Shown piece by piece: positions 41,234-50,679 of a DNA stretch of 64,000 nucleotides. Source of the stretch: Allobosea sp. BK604. Its GTDB lineage: Bacteria; Pseudomonadota; Alphaproteobacteria; Rhizobiales; Beijerinckiaceae. The notes below the pieces were generated by a model that was not told the origin of the DNA, ran no database searches, and saw only the letters and a list, made by a program, of their open reading frames with translations. Position 1 is the stretch's first letter, and each line of letters opens with the position of its first letter. Both the position numbers and the translations under genes were made by a program. The stretch lies in contig NZ_SLZF01000007.1 in assembly GCF_004341515.1 (NCBI RefSeq), forward strand, positions 62,001 through 126,000. Direction: 5' to 3'.

Positions 41234-42841
41234 TCAAACTCCGATGGCCATGCCGTCCCGCTGCGGATCGGCCCCGCCGGTCCAGCCATCGCCCTCGATC
41301 TTGACGCCATGGGGCGCACCGAAGGCGAAAGACTGGTACGAGCGCGCGACGGCATAGCCCTGCGCCTGGAGCGTGTCCGTCACCCGACGCTCGACGCGGT
41401 TTGAGACGTCGATCGTGTCGCTCAGGCAGACGATGCGCGGCGCCGCCACCGCCTCGGCCATGCTCATCCCGAAATCGATGACGTTGCTCAGCGCCTGCGC
41501 CAGCGCCGGCACGATGAAGGTGCCGCCGGGCGCGCCGATTGCCAGCATCGGCTTGTCGTCCTTGAAGACGATGGTCGGCGCCATCGCGCTGCCGCGCGCC
41601 TTGCCCGGAGCAATCGAGCCCGCCCGGCCGGGGCGCGGGTCGAAGCCGCTCATCGAGCCGTTATACATGAAGCCGAGCCCGGAGGTGATGCCCCCCGAGG
41701 GCTGGCCGAGCGTATGCGTGATCGTCACCGCATTGCCCTGCTCGTCCATCACGCAGGTGACGGTCGTGTCCGGCGGGTCCTTGGCCAGCTCGGAGCGCGG
41801 GACCCGGGCTTTCACTCCCGCCTTGATCTTCGCTGCGTGCGCGGCGGCATGAGCCTGCGAGAGCAGCATCTCGACGGGCACATCGACGAAATCCGGATCG
41901 CCGATATGGGCGTCGCGATCGATCGTCATCCATTTCATCGCCTCGGCGAGGATGGTGAGATGCTCGGCCGAGTTATGGGCCAGACTGCCGAGCTCGAACT
42001 CCTGCAGGATATGCAGCAATTCGATCAGCGAGACGCCGCCCGCCGCTGGCGGATTGCCGGCTATGCCGAGGCCACGATAGGAGCCCCAGACCGGCGCCTT
42101 CTCGCGCACGCGATATTCGGCGAGGTCGCGCCTGGTGATCAGCCCACCATGGGCTGCCATGTCGGCGGCGATCTCATCGGCGATCTCGCCGGTATAGAAG
42201 ATCTCGGGGCCCGCCGCGGCGATGCGCTCGAGTGTGCGGGCGAGATCGGGATTGGCGACGATGTCGCCGGGCCGCTTGAGCGTGCCGTCGGGGCGGAAAT
42301 AGATCGCCCGGCCTGTCTCGCTATGGCGCAGCTTGTCCTCGGTATTGATCTGGCCTGCGCCGCGCTGGTCGATCGTCCAGTAATAATGGACATAGGGGCG
42401 CACCATGAAGCCAGCGCGCGCCTGCCGGATCGCCGGCGCCATCACGTCCTTGAGCTCCATCGTGCCGAAGCGCGCCAGCGCCTCGGTATAGCCCTTGACG
42501 TTGCCCGGCGTGCCGGCGGCCAGATGGCCGAGCTCATTGGCATGGTCGCTGAGCAGGAAGACGAAGCCGTCCCGCGTCTGGCCGACGAAACGGTCGGCCC
42601 ACATCTCCGCGTTCGCCGCGAAGGGCGCCAGCGCCAGGAATTCCAGCACGGTATGCACGCCGCGCTTCGGCATGCTGATCTGCATCGCTCCGAAGCCGCC
42701 AATGCCGCACATTTGCGGGTCGACCACACCCTGGCTGAAGGCGCAGGCGATCGCGGCATCGACCGCATTGCCGCCCCGGCGCAGGATATCGGCCCCCGCT
42801 TCGGCGGCTTCCGGCTGTGCCGCGACGATCATTCCGCGCAT
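41234..42841 (-). CDS. Gamma-glutamyltransferase-family protein
   Basis: A 535-residue Ntn-hydrolase of the gamma-glutamyltranspeptidase family. It opens MIVAAQPEAAEAGADILRRG with no signal peptide, so it is probably cytoplasmic. The autocleavage site is DTTVTCVMDEQGNAV with the nucleophile Thr at about residue 359; the usual TTH is TTV here. GLGFMYNGSMSGFDPRPG and TLGQPSGGITSGLGF match the acceptor region. Divergent from a GntR gene and next to a peptidase. May hydrolyse gamma-glutamyl amides or a related acyl donor. Confidence 0.87.
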   Translation of the reverse strand: MRGMIVAAQPEAAEAGADILRRGGNAVDAAIACAFSQGVVDPQMCGIGGFGAMQISMPKRGVHTVLEFLALAPFAANAEMWADRFVGQTRDGFVFLLSDHANELGHLAAGTPGNVKGYTEALARFGTMELKDVMAPAIRQARAGFMVRPYVHYYWTIDQRGAGQINTEDKLRHSETGRAIYFRPDGTLKRPGDIVANPDLARTLERIAAAGPEIFYTGEIADEIAADMAAHGGLITRRDLAEYRVREKAPVWGSYRGLGIAGNPPAAGGVSLIELLHILQEFELGSLAHNSAEHLTILAEAMKWMTIDRDAHIGDPDFVDVPVEMLLSQAHAAAHAAKIKAGVKARVPRSELAKDPPDTTVTCVMDEQGNAVTITHTLGQPSGGITSGLGFMYNGSMSGFDPRPGRAGSIAPGKARGSAMAPTIVFKDDKPMLAIGAPGGTFIVPALAQALSNVIDFGMSMAEAVAAPRIVCLSDTIDVSNRVERRVTDTLQAQGYAVARSYQSFAFGAPHGVKIEGDGWTGGADPQRDGMAIGV

Positions 42842-43206
42842 GACGTGGTCTCCGGGCGCCGGCAGCCGGCGCGAGCTGGTCGAGATGCGGGAGGTTAGGC
42901 GAGCGCAATGGCCGCTGGTCCCCTCGCCAGTGCAGGGCGCCCCTGTGCCAGGCTCAGTGCGGCTGGGGGGCGAAGAAGCTTCCGGTACGAAAAAGCGTCA
43001 TCCTGCAGTCACTTGCAGGTATTCAGCCGGCACCATGGCTCGTTTGTTTCACGGCTCGCGCCGATCCGTAATTGCATAATGGCGATTTTATCCAATTGAC
43101 AGACCGGCCTCGCTTCCGCTTTTCTTCGGCGGATTTTTGGGGGCTAGCTTGGCGGTCACGAGCGTCCGGCCTCCTGGTGCAGCGCCGCCAGGCGCAGTGA
43201 GGTTCC
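42842..43206. other. Divergent promoter region of the GGT and GntR genes
   Basis: About 365 bases without a gene. An AT-rich inverted repeat at 43071-43096 and a TTGACA at 43096-43101 are the only clear signals. Confidence 0.45.
43071..43096. promoter_or_regulatory. Operator-like inverted repeat before the GntR gene
   Basis: Arms ATTGCATAA (43071-43079) and TTATCCAAT (43088-43096) match in 8 of 9 positions around an eight-base spacer. It lies in the shared region between the GGT and GntR genes, and TTGACA starts at its right end. Probable binding site of the adjacent GntR protein. Confidence 0.5.
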
Positions 43207-43914
43207 GTGCCCATGACCGATGTTCAGCCATCGCGCTCGCGGCTTCCGCAGTTCCGCCACACCATCGCCGGTGCTGCGGTGGCCGAGCTGCGGCGGCGTA
43301 TCCTGAGCGGAACGGTCTCGGCTGGCGAGGCGCTGCGGCAGGATGCTCTCGCCAAGGAATTCGGCATCAGCCGGATTCCGATCCGCGAGGCCTTTCGTCA
43401 GCTTGCCGCCGAGGGGCTCGTCACCATCCATCCGCATCGCGGCGCCGTCGTCACCGCGCTCTCCGCCGCCGATATCGCGGAGCTCTTCGACCTGCGCGCC
43501 ATGCTGGAGCCGGATCTGATCCGGCGCGCGGTTCCCCATCTGAAGCTGGGCGATTTCGCCGCTGCCGAGAGCATCCTCGCCGACTATGCGACCGCGATCA
43601 GCAATGGCGATGTCGATGCCTGGGGCGAACTCAACACCGAATATCACCTCTCGCTCTACGGCCCGGCCGGGCGCTCGCAGACGCTCGAGCTCGTGCGCAT
43701 GCTGCTCGTCAACACCGACCGCTACACCCGCGTCCAGCTTGCCATGTCGGCGGGGGCGACGGCGCGCGCCAAGCAGGAGCATGCCGCCTTGCTCGACTTT
43801 TGCCGCAAGGGCGACGCCGAGGGTGCCGCCCGCCTGACGCTTGAGCATGTGCTCGCGGTCAAGCAGGACCTGCTTCTCCTTCTGCCGTCCGACGACGCGG
43901 ACGAAACCCTTTGA
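43207..43914 (+). CDS. GntR-family regulator with FCD domain
   Basis: A 235-residue GntR/FCD regulator. Winged helix: AELRRRILSGTVSAGEALRQ, DALAKEFGISRIPIREAFRQ (the RIPIREA hallmark) and GLVTIHPHRGAVV. The FCD part has LFDLRAMLEPDLIRRAV and ELNTEYHLSLYGPAG, ending in an EHAALLDFCRKGDAEGA motif with the metal-site His. GTG 43207 follows GAGG by four bases; ATG 43213 is the alternative. Likely regulator of the GGT gene and the peptidase/DapA-like genes. Confidence 0.9.
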   Translation: MPMTDVQPSRSRLPQFRHTIAGAAVAELRRRILSGTVSAGEALRQDALAKEFGISRIPIREAFRQLAAEGLVTIHPHRGAVVTALSAADIAELFDLRAMLEPDLIRRAVPHLKLGDFAAAESILADYATAISNGDVDAWGELNTEYHLSLYGPAGRSQTLELVRMLLVNTDRYTRVQLAMSAGATARAKQEHAALLDFCRKGDAEGAARLTLEHVLAVKQDLLLLLPSDDADETL

Positions 43915-43951
43915 CCACTTGGCCATCACTGCAGCTGCGAGGACTAGGAAC

Positions 43952-45163
43952 ATGACGATCGGCGTGGGCGGATCGAGCTTTGCGGAAGAGCTCGACAAGT
44001 TGAAACCGATGACCGACGGCATCGAGCCGATCGCGGTCAGCGAATTCAAGGCGCGCATCGCCAAGGCCCAGGCGCTGCTGCGCGAGCAGGGCCTTCAGGC
44101 GCTCTATCTCGATACCTCGACCAGCCTCGCCTATTACACCGGCATCGCACTGAACCTGACGGAGCGCCTGCATGGCGCGATCATCCCGGTCGAGGGCGAG
44201 ATCGTCTATCTCAGCCCGGCCTTCGAGGAGCCGAAGACGCGCGAGTATATGAAGTTCGGCGACGACGTGCGCTGCTGGGAGGAGCATGAGGATCCGACCG
44301 CGCTCGTCGTCGAGACCATCCGCAGCATGGGTTATGAGAGCGGCCAGGTCGCGCTCGATCCGCATACGCCCTTCTTCATCGTCGATGGCCTGCGCAAGGC
44401 CGGCAACCGCTACAGCTTCACCAGCGGCAGCCCGATCACCGCGACCTGCCGGCAGCTCAAGTCTTCGGCCGAGATCGCGCTGATCCAGCGCGCCATGGAC
44501 ATCACCATGGAAGTACACCGGGCCGCGGCCCGCGCGCTCCAGGTCGGCGTGACCACCACCGAGACGATCGACTTCCTCGGCCGCGCCCATCGCAAGCTCG
44601 GCATGAGCTGGACCAGCGGCACCGCCCAGTTCGGCGAGGCGACCGCCTATCCTCATGGCGTGCCCTACCCGCAGACGCTTGCCGATGGCGACATGGTGCT
44701 GATCGACATGGGCACCAAGGTTGGCGGCTACCGCTCCGACATCACCCGCACCTACATCTTCGGCGAGGCCAATGCGCGCCAGCGCGAGATCTGGGAGCTG
44801 GAGAAGAAGGCGCAGCTCGGCGGCTTCGCTGCCGCCAAGCTCGGCGCGCCCTGCGAGGCGGTCGATTACGGCGCGCGCGGCGTCATCGAGGCGGCGGGCT
44901 TCGGCCCCGGCTACAAGGTGCCCGGCCTGCCGCACCGCACCGGCCATGGGCTCGGCCTCGACGTCCACGAGGAATCCTTCATGGTCAAGGGCAACATGAC
45001 GCCGCTCCAGGTTGGCATGTGCTTCTCGATCGAGCCGATGATCTGCATCTACGGCGAGTTCGGCGTGCGCCTCGAGGATATCGCCTACATGGCTGAGGAC
45101 GGCGTGCACTGGTTCACCGAGCCCGCCCATTCTGTCGACGACCCATTCGCCTACGAGGCCTGA
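43952..45163 (+). CDS. M24-family Xaa-Pro peptidase/creatinase-like protein
   Basis: A 403-residue pita-bread metalloenzyme. The N-terminal creatinase domain spans about residues 25-165. The M24 domain keeps all five metal ligands: two Asp in LIDMGTKVGGYRSDITRTY, His in HRTGHGLGLDVHEE, Glu in CFSIEPMICIYG and Glu in GVRLEDIAYM. AGGACTAGGAAC precedes ATG 43952. It follows the GntR gene by 37 bases. Could be a proline dipeptidase or another C-N hydrolase; sequence alone does not separate these. Confidence 0.87.
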   Translation: MTIGVGGSSFAEELDKLKPMTDGIEPIAVSEFKARIAKAQALLREQGLQALYLDTSTSLAYYTGIALNLTERLHGAIIPVEGEIVYLSPAFEEPKTREYMKFGDDVRCWEEHEDPTALVVETIRSMGYESGQVALDPHTPFFIVDGLRKAGNRYSFTSGSPITATCRQLKSSAEIALIQRAMDITMEVHRAAARALQVGVTTTETIDFLGRAHRKLGMSWTSGTAQFGEATAYPHGVPYPQTLADGDMVLIDMGTKVGGYRSDITRTYIFGEANARQREIWELEKKAQLGGFAAAKLGAPCEAVDYGARGVIEAAGFGPGYKVPGLPHRTGHGLGLDVHEESFMVKGNMTPLQVGMCFSIEPMICIYGEFGVRLEDIAYMAEDGVHWFTEPAHSVDDPFAYEA

Positions 45164-45327
45164 TGACGAGCAGCGCCCTCTGCTTCCCGGGCTTGCGCGG
45201 GAGGCAGGGGTGCTGCAGTGACTGGCCTGACTTGCAGATACACGAAACGCTCCGGCGGATGTCCCGTCGGAGCGGGCCGAACCAACTTCCCGATCACTCG
45301 AGCTTCCTGGAAACGAAAGAAATTCTC

Positions 45328-46260
45328 ATGGCTTCGGATGTTTTTACCGGCACTATCCCGGCTCTCATGACGCCGTGCAGGGCGGACCGGAGCCCGGACT
45401 TCGATGCGCTCGTCCGCAAGGGCAAGGAGCTGATCGCGGCCGGCATGTCGGCCGTGGTCTATTGCGGCTCGATGGGCGACTGGCCGCTGCTGACCGATGA
45501 AGAGCGTCAGGAAGGCGTCGCGCGCCTCGCCGCCGCCGGCGTGCCGGTGATCGTCGGCACCGGCGCCCAGAACACGCAGCGCGCGGCGGCTTTCGCCCGC
45601 CATGCCAGCGAGGTCGGCGCGAAAGGCCTGATGGTCATTCCCCGCGTGCTCTCGCGTGGCCCCTCGGCCTCGGCCCAGCAGGCGCATTTCATGGCGATCC
45701 TGGAGGCTGCCAACGGCCTGCCGGCCGTGATCTACAACAGCCCCTATTACGGCTTCGAAACCCGCGCCGAGCTGTTCTTCCAGCTGCGCGACAAGTTCCC
45801 GAACCTGATCGGCTTCAAGGAGTTCGGCGGCGCCGCGAGCCTGACCTATGCCGCCGAGAACATCACCGGCCAGTCCGACGACATCACGCTGATGGTCGGC
45901 GTCGATACCCAGGTCTTCCATGGCTTCGTGAATTGCGGCGCCAGCGGCGCGATCACCGGCATCGGCAACGTGCTGCCCAAGCCCGTCCTCAAGCTCGTCT
46001 CCCTGTGCGAGCAGGCCGCGAAGGGTGATGTCACCGCGCGCCAGAAGGCGCTCGAGCTCGACAGCGCGCTCGCGGTCCTGTCGAGCTTCGACGAGGGGCC
46101 GGACCTCGTGCTGTTCTACAAGTACCTGATGGTCCTCGAAGGCAACCCCGAATACGAGCTGCATTTCAATGCCTCGGACGCGCTCAGCCGCGGCCAGATG
46201 CATTACGCCAAGACCCAGCTGGAGCTCTTCAAGACCTGGTACGCCGCCTGGTCGGCCTGA
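45328..46260 (+). CDS. Dihydrodipicolinate synthase/N-acetylneuraminate lyase-family protein
   Basis: A 310-residue class I aldolase-fold enzyme. The Schiff-base Lys164 is in LIGFKEFGG and the catalytic Tyr136 in VIYNSPYYG, near the positions known in E. coli DapA (161 and 133). The substrate loop reads CGSMGDWPLLTDEER in place of GTTGES, which is unusual for true DapA and resembles deaminase or dehydratase members. ATG 45328 starts the recognisable protein; the frame is open upstream. Third gene of a group with GntR and M24 peptidase, so probably catabolic. A pyrroline-4-hydroxy-2-carboxylate deaminase role is possible. Confidence 0.85.
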   Translation: MASDVFTGTIPALMTPCRADRSPDFDALVRKGKELIAAGMSAVVYCGSMGDWPLLTDEERQEGVARLAAAGVPVIVGTGAQNTQRAAAFARHASEVGAKGLMVIPRVLSRGPSASAQQAHFMAILEAANGLPAVIYNSPYYGFETRAELFFQLRDKFPNLIGFKEFGGAASLTYAAENITGQSDDITLMVGVDTQVFHGFVNCGASGAITGIGNVLPKPVLKLVSLCEQAAKGDVTARQKALELDSALAVLSSFDEGPDLVLFYKYLMVLEGNPEYELHFNASDALSRGQMHYAKTQLELFKTWYAAWSA

Positions 46261-46270
46261 AGTCACGCCA

Positions 46271-46303
46271 GATCATCGGACCATCATATCCGGTCCGATG
46301 ATC
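46271..46303 (+). terminator. Terminator hairpin after the DapA-like gene
   Basis: Twelve-base perfect arms GATCATCGGACC and GGTCCGATGATC around a nine-base loop, beginning 11 bases after the stop codon. It is followed by CAGCGTCCCGTTTTCG, with a short T run. Confidence 0.75.
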
Positions 46304-46318
46304 CAGCGTCCCGTTTTC

Positions 46319-46364
46319 GCATCGGTTTTTCCGAAGAACCGCAATCCACGTTTCGGGCCGATGC
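46319..46364. repeat. Imperfect palindromic intergenic repeat
   Basis: A 46-base element with arms GCATCGG and CCGATGC and an inside reading TTTTTCCGAAGAACCGCAAT then CCACGTTTCGGG. It resembles the short palindromic repeats scattered between genes in many Rhizobiales. Only one copy was noticed in this window. Confidence 0.4.
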
Positions 46365-46510
46365 GGTAAACTGGGACTCTTGCATTCAGCGGCGCCGATC
46401 GTCGAAGAGACGGTTGGCGCCGTTTGTCGTTGCTCCCTGCCAATGCAAAACTGTCGTTCTTTTCGAATACGGGTTCAACATCCGCGCCGGCCGCTCCGGC
46501 GCGATGGTCG

Positions 46511-48250
46511 ATGAAAGATCTTATGCGCCCAACCGTCGATGAATTTCGGCTCTGCGCCATCATACCGAGCCGCAATCATTATCGGGTCCTGGGCAGCATC
46601 GTCGATGTTCTGGTGGCGCGGCGCATTCCGGTCTTCATCGTCGACGACGGCAGCGAGCCGGATGCCGCGCAGGCCATCGCCTCGCTGCAGGATCCGGCGA
46701 AGAACGTTGAGGTCATCCGCTTGCCTGAGAACCGGGGCAAGGGCGGGGCGCTCAGCGTGGCCATGAAGGCCGCAGCCGCCGCGGGCTATAGCCATGCGGT
46801 GCAGGTCGACGCCGATGGCCAGCACGATCTGAACAGCCTGGATGCGTTGATCGCGACAGCGCGGGCGAGGCCGGAGGCGCTGATATCAGGCATTCCGGTC
46901 TACGATCACTCCATTCCGCGAGGCCGCGCCATAGGCCGCTGGCTGACCCATGTCTGGGTCTGGATCGAGACCCTGTCGCTGCAGATCAAGGACAGCATGT
47001 GCGGCTTCCGGGTCTATCCGCTCGCCCTCGCCTTGAGCGTGATCGAGGAGGAGCGGGTCGGCCATTACATGGATTTCGACACCGAGATCATGGTGCGGAT
47101 GTTCTGGCGCGGCGCGCCTGTCGTGCATCTCCCGGTTCGCGTCACCTACCCGGATGGCAACGTGTCGAATTTCCGGTTGTTCAAGGACAACTGGCTCATC
47201 ACCTGCATGCACACCCGCCTGTTCTTCGGCATGCTCTGGCGGCTGCCGGCGCTGCTACGGCGACGCCTTTCCGCAAAGGGGCAAGCCAGCCATTGGGCGG
47301 GAATGGCGGAGCGCGGCACCTATTGGGGCATGCGCAGCCTGCTCGCCATCTACAGCTTTTGCGGCCGGCGCGCCTGCCTTCTCGCGATGCGGCCCGTCGT
47401 CTTCTATTTCTTTCTCGTCGGGGCAGAGCGCCGCAAGGCGTCCCTGGACTACCTCGTGCGTGTCCGCGCGCTCAAGGGTGAGCCCCCACCGACCTGGCGC
47501 GACGGCTTCCGCCATTATTTCGATTTCGCCACCAAGGCGCTCGATACGATCATCGGTTGGGCGCGCCCGAGCGATATCGGCCCGGTCGAGATCGTCGGCG
47601 GCGAGGCTGCGCTCGCGCCCATCGCCGATCGGCGCGGCGCCCTGCTCATCGTCTCGCATCTCGGCAATGCCGAAATCGCCCGCGCCGCCCTCGCCAGCCA
47701 TGTCGGCCGGCCTGTGCATGTGCTGATGCACACGGTCCAGGCGCGGCGCTACAATACGATCCTGCGCTCGCTCATGCCGGGCGTCGGCTCCAATGTCATC
47801 GAAGTCACGGATATCGGCGTCGATACGGCGATCGCCTTGTCGGAGCGGATCGAGCGCGGGGAATGGCTGGTGATCGCCGGGGACCGCATTCCGATCATGA
47901 GCCAGAACAGGGTGAGCGAGTGCCCGTTCCTCGGGCAGGCCGCGCCCTTCTCGCAGGGGCCGTACATCCTCGCCGCACTGCTGGATTGCCCAGTTCTCAC
48001 CCTGTTCTGCCTGCGCGAGGGCAACGGGCATCGCGCCTATTTCGAGGCCTTTGCCGACAGGATCCTTCTTCCGCGAAAGGAACGGGCGGAGGCCCTGGCC
48101 GGCTACGCCGGTCGCTATGCCGAGCGGCTCGAGCATTATTGCCTGCGGCAGCCGCTGCAATGGTACAATTTCTTTGATTTCTGGGCGGTGCCAGCGTCTG
48201 CAGAGCCCGCCAAGGAAAAGCCAGCCACGCCGCGGGGCATGACTGGCTGA
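46511..48250 (+). CDS. apeJ: Glycosyltransferase family 2 - LpxL-like acyltransferase fusion (ApeJ-like)
   Basis: A 579-residue two-domain protein. Residues 1-240 are a GT-A glycosyltransferase: AIIPSRNHYRVLGSIVDVL, PVFIVDDGSEP, LPENRGKGGALSVAMK and the metal-binding QVDADGQHD. Residues about 290-560 are an LpxL/HtrB-type acyltransferase with HxxxxE in LIVSHLGNAEIARAAL and GDRIPIMSQNRV. This fusion is a standard aryl polyene component, thought to attach the polyene to a lipid or sugar anchor. It lies on the plus strand at the edge of the cluster, not inside the operon. Start uncertain (ATG 46511, or TTG 46424). Confidence 0.85.
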   Translation: MKDLMRPTVDEFRLCAIIPSRNHYRVLGSIVDVLVARRIPVFIVDDGSEPDAAQAIASLQDPAKNVEVIRLPENRGKGGALSVAMKAAAAAGYSHAVQVDADGQHDLNSLDALIATARARPEALISGIPVYDHSIPRGRAIGRWLTHVWVWIETLSLQIKDSMCGFRVYPLALALSVIEEERVGHYMDFDTEIMVRMFWRGAPVVHLPVRVTYPDGNVSNFRLFKDNWLITCMHTRLFFGMLWRLPALLRRRLSAKGQASHWAGMAERGTYWGMRSLLAIYSFCGRRACLLAMRPVVFYFFLVGAERRKASLDYLVRVRALKGEPPPTWRDGFRHYFDFATKALDTIIGWARPSDIGPVEIVGGEAALAPIADRRGALLIVSHLGNAEIARAALASHVGRPVHVLMHTVQARRYNTILRSLMPGVGSNVIEVTDIGVDTAIALSERIERGEWLVIAGDRIPIMSQNRVSECPFLGQAAPFSQGPYILAALLDCPVLTLFCLREGNGHRAYFEAFADRILLPRKERAEALAGYAGRYAERLEHYCLRQPLQWYNFFDFWAVPASAEPAKEKPATPRGMTG

Positions 48251-48270
48251 AAGGCCGGATTGGACCTTGC

Positions 48271-48717
48271 CTATCGTCCGATCGTGACCACCGTGCCGGT
48301 CAGGCGAACCGCGGTTTTGACGTTGCCGATGCCGCACAGATACTGGCTGGTGCTCTTCAACGGCACGTCGCCATGCACGCTGTAGATATTGATCACGGCA
48401 TTGCCGCCCTCTTTGAGCGCTCGCTTCTGCAACTGCTCCAGGGCCTCGGCAAAGGCGTAGTGGCAGCCGCTCCGCGTCTCCGCGGCGTCACGGCCGGCGC
48501 TGCCCCTGCGCTGGCTGCTCCATTCGCCGATTGTCTGGCTGACGCGCGGATGCCTCTGGTTGCCGAAATAGACCCGCACGTCGCTGTTCAGGGCCGCGAC
48601 CTGCGGCGAGCTCATCGCCTCGTCGAGCGGCTGCACAGAGCGGTCATTGCGCGCCATGGCGGAAGCGGAAGCGAAGCAGACCGCGCCTGCCAGGAGAATG
48701 CGGCATAAGACTTTCAT
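48271..48717 (-). CDS. Small secreted protein at the end of the aryl polyene operon
   Basis: A 148-residue protein with a Sec signal (MKVLCRILLAGAVCFASASA, cleavage near AMAR). The mature part has two Cys (SGCHYAFAEALEQLQKRA and SQYLCGIGNV) that may form a disulfide, and KEGGNAVINIYSVHGD, which recalls YbjQ-like proteins. Relatives of this type are often mislabelled excinuclease subunits and occur in similar clusters, to my recollection. ATG 48717 follows GGGGGG. It is the last gene of the minus-strand operon. Function unknown. Confidence 0.7.
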   Translation of the reverse strand: MKVLCRILLAGAVCFASASAMARNDRSVQPLDEAMSSPQVAALNSDVRVYFGNQRHPRVSQTIGEWSSQRRGSAGRDAAETRSGCHYAFAEALEQLQKRALKEGGNAVINIYSVHGDVPLKSTSQYLCGIGNVKTAVRLTGTVVTIGR

Positions 48718-48733
48718 GGTACCCCCCAAATGT

Positions 48734-49957
48734 TCAGGCCAGTTGAAATACTAAGGACGTGTTGATCCCGCCGAAGGCGAAATTATTGCTCATCAGGTAG
48801 TTCGTCTCGATCTTGCGCGCGTCCTTCATCAGATAATCCAGAGGCGCGCAGCGCGGATCGACAGATGTGAGATTGGCCGTCGGCACGAAGCTTTTCTCGC
48901 GCATCATCTCGATACCGAGCCAGGCCTCCAGCGCTCCGCAAGCGCCCAGCGTATGGCCGAAAAAGCTCTTGAGCGAATGGATCGGCATGTGCTCGCCGAA
49001 GACCGCGTGGGTCGCCTGGCTTTCGGCAATGTCGCCCGATTCCGTTGCCGTGCCATGACCGCTGACGAAGCCGATTTCCGCGGCGGGCAGGCCGGCATCC
49101 TCCAGCGCAAGGCGCAAGGCGACCTCCATGGTCGAGGCCTGCGGATGGGTGGCGTGATGGCCGTCGCAATTCGTGCCGAACCCGACGAGCTCGGCATGGA
49201 TCTGCGCGCCGCGTGCCAGGGCGTGCTCGCGCTCCTCGAGGATGAAGGTCGAGGCGCCTTCGCCGATCACCAGCCCGTCGCGCGCGCTATCATATGGGCG
49301 CGGCGTCAGCTCCGGTTTGTCATTGTTGGTCGAAGTCGCGAACAGGGTGTCGAAGACCGCGACATTGGAGATATCCAGTTCGTCGGCTCCGCCCGCGATC
49401 ATGATTTCGGCCTTGCCGCTCTGGATCGCCTCATGGGCATAGCCGATTGCCATGCTCCCCGACGTGCAGGCCGTCGAGGTCGGAATGATGCGGCCGGTCA
49501 TGCCGAAGAACAGCGCGATATTCACGGCGGCCGTGTGGCTCATCACCTGGACATAGCTGGTGGCATTGAGCGACTTGGAGAGCCCGTCCTTCATCAGCTC
49601 GGCAAAGCTGAGGATGGGCGGGACCGAGCCGAAGGAGGAGCCATAGGCGACGCCGCAGCGCCCGGTCGTGAGCTCGGCCGCACTGATCAGCCCGGCCTGA
49701 TCGAGCGCCTGTTCCGTCGCGCGGACCGCAAGGCGCGAGACCCGGCCCATCGTGCGCAACTGCTTGCGGCCATAGCGCTGGTCGACCGAGAAATCGTTGA
49801 TGGGCGCGGCGAGCTTGGAATTGATGCCGGTATAGAAATCCCAATCCATGCGCCGGATGGCTGTCTCGCCGGCATGGAGTTTTGCACGAATGCTCGGCCA
49901 ATCATGGCCGAGGGCGGTGACGCCGCCCATGCCGGTGATGACGGTACGGCGCCTCAA
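48734..49957 (-). CDS. apeR: Beta-ketoacyl-ACP synthase (ApeR-like)
   Basis: A 407-residue FabF-type ketosynthase with a complete triad: Cys164 ([10 protein letters not shown]), His301 ([11 protein letters not shown]) and His335 ([10 protein letters not shown]). [17 protein letters not shown]-type and [14 protein letters not shown] blocks are present. It condenses malonyl-ACP with the growing chain. Its start overlaps the ketoreductase stop (ATGA). Position at the end of the Ape-like order supports the apeR label. Confidence 0.88.
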   Translation of the reverse strand: MRRRTVITGMGGVTALGHDWPSIRAKLHAGETAIRRMDWDFYTGINSKLAAPINDFSVDQRYGRKQLRTMGRVSRLAVRATEQALDQAGLISAAELTTGRCGVAYGSSFGSVPPILSFAELMKDGLSKSLNATSYVQVMSHTAAVNIALFFGMTGRIIPTSTACTSGSMAIGYAHEAIQSGKAEIMIAGGADELDISNVAVFDTLFATSTNNDKPELTPRPYDSARDGLVIGEGASTFILEEREHALARGAQIHAELVGFGTNCDGHHATHPQASTMEVALRLALEDAGLPAAEIGFVSGHGTATESGDIAESQATHAVFGEHMPIHSLKSFFGHTLGACGALEAWLGIEMMREKSFVPTANLTSVDPRCAPLDYLMKDARKIETNYLMSNNFAFGGINTSLVFQLA

Positions 49958-50679
49958 AACATGCCTCCGTTCACCGAAATCACCTGCCGCGTGATATAGG
50001 CCGCCTCATCCGAGCAGAGGAACGCCACCACGGACGCCACCTCCTGCGGCTGGCCGACGCGCTGCATCGGCACGGTCTTCAGCGCTTCCTCAAGAAACGG
50101 GTGGTCGAGCATCTGCGTCTCGATCAGGCCGGGCGCGACGCAGTTCACCGTGATCTTGCGCTTGGCCAGCTCGACGGCGAGAGCCTTGGTCGCGCCGATG
50201 ATGCCCGCTTTCGCGGCGCTGTAATTGACCTGTCCGCGATTGCCCATGATGCCGGAGACCGACGAGATGGTGACGATGCGGCCGCCCTTGCGGTTGCTCA
50301 CCATCGGCATCGTGATCGGCTTGAGCACGTTGTAGAAGCCGCCGAGATTGGTGTCGAGCACGCTGTCCCAATCGACATCGCTCAGCGCCGGAAAAGCATT
50401 GTCGCGCGCGATGCCGGCATTGAGCACGGCGCCGTAATAGGGGCCGTGTTCGGCCATGTCGGCTTCCAGCGCCGCCTGCGTGACCTCGCGCTGCGAGGTG
50501 TCGAACGAGATCACGCGCCCCTGTCCGCCTGCCCCGACGATCTCGGCCAGAGTGCTTTCCGCGCCGGCACGGTCATTGGCGTAATGCGCAACGACCGTGA
50601 AGCCGTCTCGCCCGAGGCGAACCGCGATCGCCCGGCCTATGCCCTTGCTCGCGCCCGTAACAAGCAGCGTGCGCGTCAT
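49954..50679 (-). CDS. apeQ: 3-oxoacyl-ACP reductase (ApeQ-like)
   Basis: A 241-residue FabG-type SDR. Cofactor motif [11 protein letters not shown] at residues 87-89, catalytic Ser140, Tyr153 and Lys157 (VNYSAAKAG), and C-terminal [14 protein letters not shown]. It reduces the 3-oxo group in each polyene elongation round. It overlaps both neighbours by four bases. Confidence 0.9.
   Translation of the reverse strand: MTRTLLVTGASKGIGRAIAVRLGRDGFTVVAHYANDRAGAESTLAEIVGAGGQGRVISFDTSQREVTQAALEADMAEHGPYYGAVLNAGIARDNAFPALSDVDWDSVLDTNLGGFYNVLKPITMPMVSNRKGGRIVTISSVSGIMGNRGQVNYSAAKAGIIGATKALAVELAKRKITVNCVAPGLIETQMLDHPFLEEALKTVPMQRVGQPQEVASVVAFLCSDEAAYITRQVISVNGGMF

Noticed and set aside
43859-45130. 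A 423-codon minus-strand frame opposite the M24 peptidase
   Set aside because: Shadow of the real plus-strand gene, which retains all five metal ligands; the antisense translation has no protein-like features.
46319-46364. Riboswitch or structured RNA before the glycosyltransferase gene
   Set aside because: The fold is a simple imperfect palindrome of the kind scattered in intergenic regions; no conserved riboswitch core was recognised.
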